64,000 bases of DNA from positions 157,604,221-157,668,220 of the forward strand of contig OZ024930.1 in the NCBI GenBank assembly GCA_964017235.1. Direction: 5' to 3'. The first letter of the stretch is position 1; every line of letters begins with the position of its first letter. This stretch comes from Sabellastarte sp. h YS-2021 (taxonomy: Eukaryota > Annelida > Polychaeta > Sabellida > Sabellidae). A program made the translations under genes and the position numbers. The notes beneath the pieces were generated by a model that saw only the letters and a program-made list of their open reading frames with translations, made no database searches and was not told the origin of the DNA. This document shows positions 34,012 through 43,685 of this stretch, one piece after another.

Positions 34012-34560
34012 TTTGACTTATATTGTTTATTGTCAGGTTATAAAACTCCAATTTGTGTTTTTTAAAACTGTGGAACTCTTTGTTTATTCATTATTTTTAA
34101 GCTACATTAAGACTTTTGCATAGATTATACTAAAACATAGATCATAAGTTTGAAAATACATCCAAATTGTTATAATTCTCAAATATTTGCCTCGTATTAG
34201 CCATTCCAAACTGAAAATCCTTGGACATCTCAAAAACTATAATAGGTACAATATGTTAAAAAAAGACATAGCAATCTTTTGGAGTGATGATAAATATGCT
34301 AAACTTGACAGTATTTTTTTCATCCATTTCATGTAAATTAATCCTTTTTTTGTATTTATGACAGAGGGGAGAGCGAGCGGGTCCGCCAGCTCCCGCATTT
34401 TATATTGCTTATAGCTCGGCAACTTCTGTGCGGATTCTCTTCAAATTTAGCACATGTATGCAGTAGCCCTGAGAAAAATTTCTGAATATGGTGTCACAAC
34501 ATTTAAACCAATCACAGAAGTCACATGACCAAAAACATGTTTTTCAAATGGGTGTGCTTC
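34012..34560. other. Interior of the 4.5-kb element, left of the nested LINE
   Basis: AT-rich, then a GC-rich patch near 34365-34400. No coding potential was found. Confidence 0.4.
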
Positions 34561-34569
34561 TCCGAATGA

Positions 34570-36373
34570 TAACTTTAAAAGGACTTCACCTATTCGACGG
34601 CAGATAAACAGATGTAACCACATCCTAAATAGAAACAAGGGGTGTTTCTATCGTGATCTAGTCAGTGAAAATTGCGGCGATAGCAAGAGGTTATGGCATG
34701 CACTAAACAGAACATTGAGTCGGTCAAATTCTACTGTCCTCCCTTCCTTTGATGATGAAAAATCTTTAGCAAACAGATTTGGTTCGTTTTTCATTGATAA
34801 AATTAAAAAGATTCGAGACACCTTTAAATACACCCGATCTCAGGTTCTTCATCCAGACAAGGAGCCGCCGACTTTCTGTTCCTTTCAAGCTGTCACTGAG
34901 ACTGAAGTCCTTAAGTTTATCAAGGAATCCCCTTCTAAAACTTGCTCCCTTGATCCATGCCCCACTCACATTGTGAAACAATGCATTGACATTCTTCTCC
35001 CTTCATTGACTAAACTAGTTAACTTGTCCCTCAAAAACGGCATTTTCCCTAATCCTTTCAAACAGGCTATTGTCACTCCCCTCCTCAAAAAGTCCACCCT
35101 TTCAAAAGAGGATTTGAAGAGCTACCGACCAGTGTCCGGTCTTAGCTTCTTGTCAAAATTGGTCGAGCGAATTGTGGCTGCCCAAATTAGATCTCATATG
35201 GATTCTCATGATCTTGGTAATACTTTCCAGTCAGCCTACAAGGTGGGGCACTCGACAGAAACTGCCTTGTTGTGCATCAAAAATGAGATTCACTTATCTC
35301 TGTCCAAGGGCATGCCTACAGCACTAGTGCTACTCGACCTGTCTGCGGCATTTGATACTATCGATCATGACACACTCCTATCCTGTCTGTCGTCTAGATT
35401 TGGTTTTGCTGGATCGGCATTAAAGTGGTTTAGATCCTATCTCCAGGATCGTTTTCAGTCAGTCAAGATTGGTTCTAGTCTTTCGAATTTGTTCAAATTG
35501 AAGTTTGGAGTCCCCCAAGGTTCTGTCTTAGGTCCCCTTCTGTTTTCCCTCTACACAACACCTCTTGGTCAAGTCATCAGAAAATATACCGGAGTCCGTT
35601 ACCACTTCTATGTGGACGACACTCAGTTGTTCATTCACTTATCCCCTGATGATAGTCTCAAGTTTTTTGACCGTCTTAAATCATGTTTGAATGATATTCA
35701 GGTCTGGATGTCTGAAAACAAACTCAAGCTAAATCCTGATAAAACAGAATTTATAGTCTTCGGTGCCAAAGACAGATACAAATGGCTCAGTGACTCACTA
35801 CCTGTCAATATCCTGGGTAATTGCCTCTCTCCCGCAGATGTTGTACGCAATCTGGGTGTTCTGTTTAATGCAAAGTTTTGTTTCACCAATCACGTAAATT
35901 CTGTTATCAAATCCTGCTTTATCAGCCTCAGGGACCTTCATCGTATCAGGAGGTTTCTTTCTGTGGATACATCAGTGGTGATTGCAAATGCTCTGGTCAG
36001 TAGTCGTTTGGATTATTGCAACTCTCTTTTTCGCAGTTTGTCATCCCGAAACACTACAAGGCTCCAATATGTTCAAAATGCGCTTGATATTGAAAAATAG
36101 TTTCTCATATGATGCCCCTAAGTTATGGAATGATCTTCCATATGATATACGCAGCGCTCCAAATCTCTCCAGTTTCAAAAGTCGACTCAAAACCTACCTA
36201 TTTCAGAAATTATTCCCACCATAGCTTCTTACTACCGAACACCGGACCGCCTCCCTGGCAACGACTCGGAACATGTCTAATGTCTCATGATTTATGCCTT
36301 ACGGATTGGATGGTGTGCCTTAGAATCCGTTGATACGGAGATTAAGCACCTGGACAACTGATTGATTGATTGA
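34570..36373 (+). mobile_element. L2/CR1-like LINE, 5' truncated, nested in the 4.5-kb element
   Basis: Contains most of the RT and a 3' end with GATTAAGCACCTGG and a short TGATTGATTGATTGA tail (36359-36373). The similar 3' end at 61080 (GATTAAGCTCTATAAAAG) supports a common LINE family. Confidence 0.85.
34572..36224 (+). pseudogene. L2/CR1-like LINE reverse transcriptase with internal deletion
   Basis: One frame runs open from about 34572 to 36100 with all RT blocks: VTPLLKKSTLSKEDLKSYR, SFLSKLVERIVAAQI (35140-35185), GHSTETALL, LDLSAAFDTIDHDTLL (35332-35380), FGVPQGSVLGPLLFSLYT (35505-35560) and FYVDDTQLFIHL (35605-35640). It stops at 36100 just after LQYVQNA. The usual last block resumes in another frame (APKLWNDLPYDIRSAPNLSS, 36115-36170). 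About 100 codons of connecting sequence seem to be missing. The long open frame indicates a young insertion. No ATG begins it, because the 5' end is truncated. Confidence 0.85.
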
Positions 36374-38029
36374 AAATTTGGCAAGTGGGTTCGTTATATA
36401 GATGTCTGGAAATCAATAACTTATTAATGATTAACTAAAAGGTATGATTATTCTACTGGCACTTTTCCCAAAAATCATTCTCCTGCCATTTTGGTGGCCA
36501 TCTTGGATTTCTGCGTAAAACATAAAAACACATTTATCTCAGAAACTGTGCGAGATAGAGCGACTTCGACGAAATTTTTGACCCATGGGGTATCTGCAGA
36601 GTCTACTGGCGACATTTTCCAAAAATCATTTTCCCGCCATGTTTGCATTTTGTCTTAAATTGAAAAAAATATATTAAACACAGGAAGATGGTCATTTCTA
36701 TAAAATTATTAATACTCATTAGGTCGCTTTGTTTTACTGTGCAAAAACAATTACTTTTTCTATTGAGAACAAGGACTGCTTTACAATGGTCAAAAAACTG
36801 GAAAAATTGTATTTATCACTGAAATTTTAGTACTTGCAAAGATTTTGGTTATTAAAATGATGCACAGTCATTCTTGTTTTCTTTCTGATACATAAAAAAA
36901 TCCTTGATGCTACCAATGAATAAACACATTTGCCACCTTCTATATATTCTATTGAATAATGCTGAGCATTGATTACCCTTTGCTTGATGTCTATAGAATT
37001 GGACATTTTGCATAATAGAATTTGGGATATATGTAGTTTTTATGCTGTGCAGGTTTTGTTGTGACCCATGGTGTCAGGCTGGGCAGTTGGGCGGTCTCTC
37101 GGCCAAGCGGGCGGGCTGGCTTCAGTGATAACTTGTCCCTGCTGTATCTCAAAAACCATAAGGTGTAGGATGTTGAGCCTTGATAGAGACATTGTGAGAT
37201 ATTGGTTAGGGGGGATGTAGGTATGCATCATAGTATGACCTTGATTTGACCTTTGACCTTGCCGTAGTGACTTTGATCTTTAATATCTTATCCAGCCAAT
37301 ATCTTTCAAACTATAAGGTGCAGGATGTTGATACTTGGTAAGGATGTTGGTTAGGAAGTGTAGGTTAGCATTGTGCAGCATAACATGTTGACCTTTGACC
37401 TTGCCATAGCAATGCTGAACTTTATAGGTTTTAGAAAGTTGATACTTCGCATGAACATTGGCTGGGGGACAGGTGTATTATTCAATTTCATAGTCTTATG
37501 TCAATGCTCCCTATAATTTTTAACTCTGTAATGTTGAATTTAATATTTAGGCAGATATTTCTTGAGTGTACGAAGTGTACATTTTAACATCTAATCTCAT
37601 GGAGTTCATTGATTTTTCCCAAGGTTGTTGGATCTGTGCCTCTCTGATGTTATTTTTTATCTAGAAACACAACATTTTTGTTGCTACCAGTTGCAGCATT
37701 TTAACCTTTTTATGCCAGTGTTTCTACCAATAAACCAAATCTGAGCTCTCTATATGTAAACGTTATCTGATTCAACAAGGACATTCATACTTCCACAAAT
37801 ATATTCCAGTCCAAGATTTAACACCAAACTCAAATTCATTTAGATATAATTTTCAATATACTACTGAAAAATCTAATTAATTATATTTCTGTGAAATGTC
37901 AGTACTGAAAATATGAATTACTATCAGGCAAATGGTAAATGGACTACAAGATTGAATACAGTAAGGATTAAATTCCTTTGAGTCCATCCTTTGATGGAGA
38001 CAAAGCACTATAAAAGGTGAATTGAAATT
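36374..38029. other. Interior of the 4.5-kb element, right of the nested LINE
   Basis: Non-coding. It holds two loosely repeated paragraphs with ACTATAAGGTGCAGGATGTTG and TTTGACCTTTGACCTTGCC (37150-37260 and 37310-37410). Two CAAAAATCATT-CCGCCAT modules occur at 36465 and 36615. Confidence 0.45.
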
Positions 38030-38260
38030 ACTACAAAACAAGTTGTCTATAGAGCAGCTTATTTTGTATCACTCTGAAATCTTGTCAAAATTCTGAGCAA
38101 CTTTTTGTAACATATTAAATCAACTGCTGATACGAAAGTTAGCCAAGTAACACAAAATAAGGCACTTTTACTAAATATGGTTATATGAAATAAGTAAACA
38201 ATTGATACAAAATAAGTCAGGTAATACAAAATAAGTTGTAGATACAAAATAAGTTGTTAC
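38030..38260 (-). repeat. Right iteron-bearing terminal inverted repeat
   Basis: Inverted partner of 33744-34000, with ATACAAAATAAG motifs. Confidence 0.85.
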
Positions 38261-38267
38261 TTAGCCT

Positions 38268-38880
38268 CATTTCTAAAAATGGAAAGACTAGTGTTCTGGT
38301 GGTCTCCTGTCTTGGCACAATGAAGAAGTTAACATTGTCTTCATCTGTGAAAACTGATATAGGACCTGTTGATCTACTGATGATAGCTAGGACAGTACAC
38401 TGTTACTGTCAGTGTTGGTAAAGGATGGCTGGTATGTATCAGAGGAATGCTGGTCTCCATGCTGCCTGTATCTGTAGAGCCTCTGGATAGGTCGTGTGTG
38501 GAGCCTGCACTGGCACTGGGTCCTCTGTGTGGGTTACTTGAACCCTGAATACTTTATTTTACCTTTCCTTTTTTTGTGTGATCTGAGAAACTGAAACTTG
38601 GCATGTTTCCTATTCTGTCTATCAATCAGCTTCTTCGGGGCTTGGTTGGACTTGCACTGTGTGAGCTTGCCATATCAAGTCCTTTGAAACTTGAACCACG
38701 TGTTGCAGACCTGGACAGAGAGATTTAGCATCTCTTGGCAAACCTTTTCCATAGGCTATTTTCCTAGTCTTGTTCTTGAAGAGCTTATTGGTCTTGCCAC
38801 ACGGTTCCTCATTGTCCGTGACGACTGACTTGTTTCCCCCGAAGGCTCCATCTCCATCTCACTCTCACTTCTTTCTGCCC
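38268..38880 (-). pseudogene. Harbinger C Myb/SANT-like gene, N-terminal part
   Basis: Aligns with the minus-strand gene of element E at 55080-55700: TGTTCTGGTGGTCTCCT, the CACTGGCACTGG-TCCTCT block, and the Thr/Lys-rich start of the DNA-binding region near 38640-38820. Frames are badly broken. The matching C-terminal part lies across the 4.5-kb insertion at 32880-33743. Confidence 0.65.
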
Positions 38881-38989
38881 TCTATCTGTCTTTTTTATTT
38901 AAAATAAAGTTAGGATTTAGTGCACAGACATAAACTTTGCTGGCTAGCTGATACTAAATGATTGTGTCAAACATGAGTTCAAAATGGTT

Positions 38990-39646
38990 ACACCTTCTAT
39001 AGTTTGTTTGTTAGATATTGGTGATTTTCCACAACACAGTAAAATTGAAATTAAAAATTCTGAGATCTTGGGTATTTTGTCTCAGCAATGACAAACCCTG
39101 TCAGACTGAAAATTAGTATGCGATTTTTAATCCTTAAGTTTCCATCATTTTAGAAAATACTGTAAAGTCACAACAAACTGCCGTAAATTCAATAATAGTA
39201 CTTTTGAACAGGCAAAATCATCAAATTTTAAATTGCTGCATATTCTATCATTCAGTTAGCAAAAACATTTCAACATTTGGTCAAATGTGTGAGAACCCTA
39301 TTGCTAAAAACTAATGCGTTGTGATCTTAACCAAAAAGAGACATATTCAGCATATTTATTCCCTGTTGTCCCCCTTAGTATGAATATCTTTTTCTGATTT
39401 CCTGTAAATAATCCAGTAATAGTGCTATTTGTTCAAAGCTTCCACGGACTTTGTTGCATTAAAATCTGTGATTTGAAATCTCAAATTAAAAATAGCAGTT
39501 ATTATTATTATTATTTTTATTATTTTAATAATGCCTGTGGAGTATACTGTTTAAAACGTATTGTTCAAAAAGAAAAATCTAGTAGTAAAATCTTAAGATT
39601 TTTTAGAAATGATATAACAATGAAAGAAGAAAGAGGTTGTCACTAT
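38990..39646. other. AT-rich intergenic DNA
   Basis: No gene was recognised. An (ATT)n-like stretch lies at 39498-39530. Confidence 0.45.
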
Positions 39647-40010
39647 TGCAGTGTTTCCACTGGAACCAACCGTACCACCCTAGGGTCGGTTGTAAAAGTC
39701 ATAGGGTCGTAGAAAAAAAGGCGCAAAAATGATGAGTCGGTTATAAAATCCTGACAGGACAGTAAAGTTACAGACACGTCGTAATGGCCATCCCGACAAG
39801 CAGTAGGGTCGGGAACGTTTTTAGCACGGCCAGACGTAGAACTTCTACGACAGGCACTAAACCCCTAACAGACAAGCCGGATCACAAGCAGACAAGCCGT
39901 AAAGACAAACAGACAAGCTGGGAGCATCTTCCCGACCCTTCCCAACAGGACTGATTGTTTTTGTGGGTCGGAATCTATAGTCGGGATCCAGAATTGGGAT
40001 CTATATCACA

Positions 40011-40020
40011 CTATATAAAC
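40011..40020 (+). promoter_or_regulatory. TATA box of Harbinger D transposase
   Basis: CTATATAAAC, 365 bp inside the left end, conserved in sequence and position with 5931 in element A. Confidence 0.6.
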
Positions 40021-40060
40021 CCCCCCTCCCCTGTGATGTGCCATTCATTTCACACTTCAA

Positions 40061-41225
40061 AGATGACAGGAACACATCAAGAGCAACTGAGAGATCACTT
40101 GAGGGTCCTTCTGTTTTTTATTGAGTTAAATGTATTTTTATATGTTGTGATTACAACACACAGAAGGCAGCAGAACCCAGCACCTGCCCAGCCAGCATCA
40201 CCCCCAGCACCCAGAAGGAGAAGGAAGCGACAGAATCTGTGGGTACTGCCCTGGATACTGCAGAGAGAGGAGAGAGGTTGCTACAGAACACTCTTGGACG
40301 AACTGATCACTAGTGACATACCAGGCTACAGAAATTTTGCCAGGATGGAGCCAGCATTTTTGATTTGATTGAAGAATCACCCCCCACCTCAGGAAGTCAA
40401 TCACCAACTTCAGGAAGCCACTGGAAGTCGGCTTGAAACTGGCAGTTACTTTGAGACACTTATCTCACAGGGGAAAGCTGCACCTCACTGCAATACCACT
40501 GGAGGGTTGGAAGATCAACCATCTGCAAGTTTATCCCCTAGGCATGCAAAGCCATTTTGAAAGAATTTCAACAAGAGTATCTGGTGTGCCCCACTGATCC
40601 TGAAGACTGGAAGAAAATTGAACAAAGATTTAGAAACAGATGGAATGTCCCCCATGCAGTTGGTGCATTAGATGGAAAACACATTGCTATCACGAAGCCC
40701 AAGAAATCAGGCAGTGAATATTTCAACTACAAGGGCTACTTCTCCCTGGTACTTTTGGCTTTAGTCGATGCAGATTACAAGTTCCTGTGGGTCAATGCGG
40801 GGGCCAGTGGGTCATCATCTGATGCACAGATTTTCAACCGCAGGAAACTGAAAAGAAGAATTGAGAACGGAAGGTTGGGACTACCACCACCTGAACCACT
40901 TGGACCTGGGGGGCCAGATCTACACTACTTCCTGCTGGGGGATGACGCCTTTTCCCTGATGCCATGGCTGGTCAAGCCTTACAGTAGACGCCAACTGACC
41001 AGAGAAGAGAGAATAGCCAACTACAGGATATCCAGGGGGAGAATGGTGGTCGAGAACTCATTTGGTATACTTGTCAAGCGATTCAGGGTGCTGTTGACCA
41101 CCATGGAGCAGAGGCCAAATGTTGTGAGAGACATTGTGTTAACATGTGTTGTACTACATAACATGTTGAGAAGTCATCAGGGGTCATCATTCACACAATT
41201 TTGTTTGTACTGTGGGGAGGTGTAA
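40061..41225 (+). pseudogene. PIF/Harbinger DDE transposase, nearly intact
   Basis: An ATG at 40061 opens MTGTHQEQLRDHLR, followed by a basic, Pro-rich region and LLDELITSDIPGYRNFARM (about 40290-40350). A frameshift near 40360-40400 leads to ITNFRKPLEVGLKLAVTLRH, and a TAG near 40540 replaces the Gln of the family PQVC motif. From there the catalytic domain is open to 41225: RWNVPHAVGALDGKHIAI (first Asp near 40671), FSLVLLALVDADYKFLWVN, FLLGDDAFSLMPWL (second Asp near 40941) and VVENSFGILVKRFRVLL (Glu near 41052). The end after LRSHQ differs from element A and looks truncated. All three DDE residues are present, but the N-terminal breaks disable it. Confidence 0.88.
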
Positions 41226-41305
41226 GTGTTGGACGGTGTGCTTTTTATGTTTTTGGGCACAAACATGTAGCTTGTTAATTGTGTTTGGATGATTCGGGTG
41301 AACCT

Positions 41306-42848
41306 AAGAAGGTTTGAAGGTTTGTCGTGTTTGGTGCGACTTGTGCGGGCTAATCCGCTGATTTGGGCTGACTTTGACTCTGCTGGCTGGACTGGCTGGG
41401 GGTCCTGAATGTTCATGATGAGTGGAAGATGGCACTGGTGACGGTGCTGGTTGAAGTTGAGAGGGTGAAAATGGCTGTGGTGTGTCCATCTGTTGATACG
41501 TAAGCACACTGTGAATAGCTACAAAGAGACTGGATAATCCAGATGTGTTGTGCTGACTCTCCTCCTGTTGTAAAGGTGCAACTGAAGGTGGGTTGAAAAT
41601 CATCTGTCTGAAAGTCCCAGGCTGTTGGTCATCCACAACAACATAAGAAGTAGGCTGTGCTGATGATGATGAAGGCCCCGATGGTTGCTGTACTTTCGCA
41701 ATCACTGTAACAGGCTGTCCTCTGGTAGTCTGTTGAGGCTACACAACTGGAATGGAGACTGGTTGAGTTTCCAGGATGGTGAGTACATATTCCCGTCCTG
41801 CTGTGGACTGTGATGCTTCTGGATGTTGATATGTGGTGACCTCTTGACTTGTAGTGACCTGTCTCTTCCGTTCTTCGGCCTTGTACTGTATTTCACTGAG
41901 AAGCTTCACTGTCTTGTTCCTGAAGCTTAGAAAGTCCCTTTCTTCAAGATGTTCAATCTCAGAGTGGAGATAGTTGCAGAACAACTGTCTTGGACTTGGA
42001 GTGGGGTCCTGACGTGAACCCAGAAATGTGGAAATCATCGACTTCATCTGCTGGAACTGATCTAAGACTGGATCTGCAGACGTGGTGGTAGTCACGACTG
42101 GAGGCTGTCGTCGCTTGGGACTGGTGCTCGAAGGCTGATGAGTAGCATCTGAGGTAATGCTGATTTCCATCTCAGATTCTGTGTTCCTGGATGTATCTGG
42201 AACTGAAGCTGAAGCTGCGGCTGCAGAGGGCCTCTGGGGTGACTTGAAAGCAGAAGACTTGGAAACTCCCTTCCTTCTGATGTGACCTCGTAGAAAACTG
42301 AAACTGTCCTTCAGCCGTGTCTGTCGTTCTGTGCTCTTCTCAGCTGCTTGTCCTGGCTTCGTCTGAGTGAGCTTGCCATATCTGGTACATTGAGTATCGA
42401 ACCACTTCTTCACAGTCTTGACAGGCAAGTTTCTGGTAGCTGCTAGCTGCTCCCAAAGTCGTTCCTTCTTCTGCTTGTCTTTGAAACTGTCATTGGTCTT
42501 GTCATACAGTTCCTCATGCTGTTTATCGAACTCCACGATGGTTTCTTCGTCTGAATCACTCAGGAAAATGGACTTCATCTGGCGCTTCTTCTGTCTGGAT
42601 TGAGTTGATTCTACATCAGTATCCGTATCAGTTCGCACTCTCTTCTCTCCTCGTTCCTGGCTCTCTTCCCTCCTCTCTTTCTCCATCCTCTCTTTATCCC
42701 TCTCCTTCTGTTCAATCCTCTCTCTCTCACCCCTCTCCTCTCTCTTCCTCCTCCTTCTCTCTATATCTTCAGCTGTATTTCCTAACTCAAACTGTGGTTC
42801 AGTGTCTCCAGTTGTTACTTCAATCTTTCTCCTTCGGCCCCTTGGCAT
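41306..42848 (-). pseudogene. Harbinger D Myb/SANT-like DNA-binding protein, one in-frame stop
   Basis: The ATG at 42848 opens MPRGRRRKIEVTTGD, a basic start, then a long charged Arg/Glu-rich helix with (R)RKREERGERER-type repeats. The Myb/SANT/MADF-like domain follows (IVEFDKQHEELYDKTN, then LWEQLAATRNLPVKTVKKWF; about 42550-42390), and then LKDSFSFLRGHIRRKG. A TAG at 41739-41741 ends this 369-codon frame. The same frame continues after the stop for about 140 more codons, with Gln/Ser/Pro-rich sequence and the conserved motif TSGLSSLFVAIHSVLTYQQ (near 41560-41490). It probably binds the element ends and partners the transposase. A 369-residue product without the tail could still be made. Confidence 0.82.
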
Positions 42849-43050
42849 GCTGATCAATCAATCAATTGTACAGCTTGTTTTAAAAAACAAAAACTTAAAA
42901 ATAAAAGTGAAACCTCACAGAACAGATTTCACTCCCAACCAGTCCAGCCTAGCTAATTTCCAAAAAATAAAAACCTAAAGAAAAGCTGCACACCAAGTTG
43001 CCTCACGACAAGTCAAAGCCCAAATATACGCAGATTGTCTACTGACTCGC

Positions 43051-43060
43051 CTTTTTATAC
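43051..43060 (-). promoter_or_regulatory. TATA box of Harbinger D Myb-like gene
   Basis: GTATAAAAAG on the minus strand, about 200 bp before the ATG at 42848. The same TGTGGGTATAAAA context is found in element E at 56081. Confidence 0.6.
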
Positions 43061-43536
43061 CCACAGAAGCCGACAGGCCATAAACAGCAAAAATATTGCC
43101 GGCCTGTCTGTTACAGTTCCCGGTTAGTGTAAGCCTATAAATACAGCTTGTCTGTTAGTGTTACAGGTCTGTCGCTTGTTGTTTATGGCTTGTCTGTTTC
43201 AGTTTATGGCCTGTTGGTTACAAATTTTCCCGACTCTAGGGCCCAGTCTGTAAAAGTTACCGACCGGCCTGTAAACTTTACAGGCCTGTCGGGAACAGTT
43301 ACAGACAGGCCGGCTAAAGTTACCGACTGTACTGTAACACTTCCCGCACAGTCAGTGAGTCATCACATACAGTCTGGAAGTCCATATTTGGGACAGGCTG
43401 TATATTTGTTACAGACAGTCCTGTTTCATTAACCGACAAGCTGGGAAGTGTAACCGACAGGCCGTTAAGTTAACCAACATTCCTGTTGCTAAGGGGCTGA
43501 AATTAGGGTTGGATACAAGGGTGGGCAATGGTTGTA

Positions 43537-43562
43537 GAAATATCAAACATGTTTGATATTTC
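43537..43562. repeat. Perfect 26-bp palindrome
   Basis: GAAATATCAAACA and its exact complement, with no spacer. Element E has a decayed, looped version near 56538-56560. Confidence 0.9.
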
Positions 43563-43685
43563 ACCGACTCTCCCCGACCGGCCGGTAACTTGCATCCGAC
43601 CCTAACCGACCATGTAAACATTGGTCCCGACTTTCCAAAAATGCATAGTTACCGGCCTGTCCGTTCCAGTGGAAACACTGCATAT

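Larger units (their letters stand above)
33744..38260. mobile_element. 4.5-kb long-TIR element with CTTATTTTGTAT iterons, non-coding apart from a nested LINE
   Basis: About 250-bp inverted repeats at each end (33744-34000 and 38030-38260) begin GTAACAACTTATTTTGTAT. They are flanked by TAGCCT on both sides (33738-33743 and 38262-38267), and beyond that by sequence that aligns with a Myb-like gene in element E, so the borders are firm. Each arm carries about eight copies of a CTTATTTTGTAT-like motif, 18-23 bp apart. The interior has no transposase. An L2/CR1 LINE is nested at 34570-36373. I do not recognise the superfamily. Confidence 0.75.
29213..38990 (+). mobile_element. Harbinger element C, old and split by two insertions
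   Basis: Pieces in order match A and D: left subterminal DNA and N-terminal leader (29213-29650), transposase (31650-32260), AT-rich spacer (32260-32800), and minus-strand Myb/SANT-like gene (32880-33743 and 38268-38880). A LINE (29660-31650) interrupts the first gene and a long-TIR element (33744-38260) interrupts the second. Neither terminus is well preserved. The decayed promoter CTATGTAAAC is near 29488. Confidence 0.7.
43040..43680. repeat. Subterminal motif cluster of Harbinger D
   Basis: At least twelve variants of CTTGTCTGTTA, ACAGGCCTGTCGG or GACAGGCCG occur on both strands. The left end (39760-39960) has CAGACAAGC and CCGACAAGC variants. Such arrays are likely binding sites for the element proteins. 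Confidence 0.6.
39647..43682 (+). mobile_element. PIF/Harbinger element D (4.04 kb, best preserved)
   Basis: Near-perfect inverted ends (TGCAGTGTTTCCACTGGAAC on the left and its complement at 43663-43682), flanked by TAT on both sides (39644-39646 and 43683-43685). Subterminal DNA is full of GACAAGC and ACAGGCCTGTC-type motifs. A transposase reads right (40061-41225) and a Myb/SANT-like gene reads left (42848 to about 41306). Each is interrupted by only a few changes. This copy is the best reference for reading A, C and E. Confidence 0.9.

Noticed and set aside
37040..37450. Two repeated paragraphs as a protein-coding tandem repeat
   Set aside because: No frame runs through both units; they look like a dispersed non-coding repeat.
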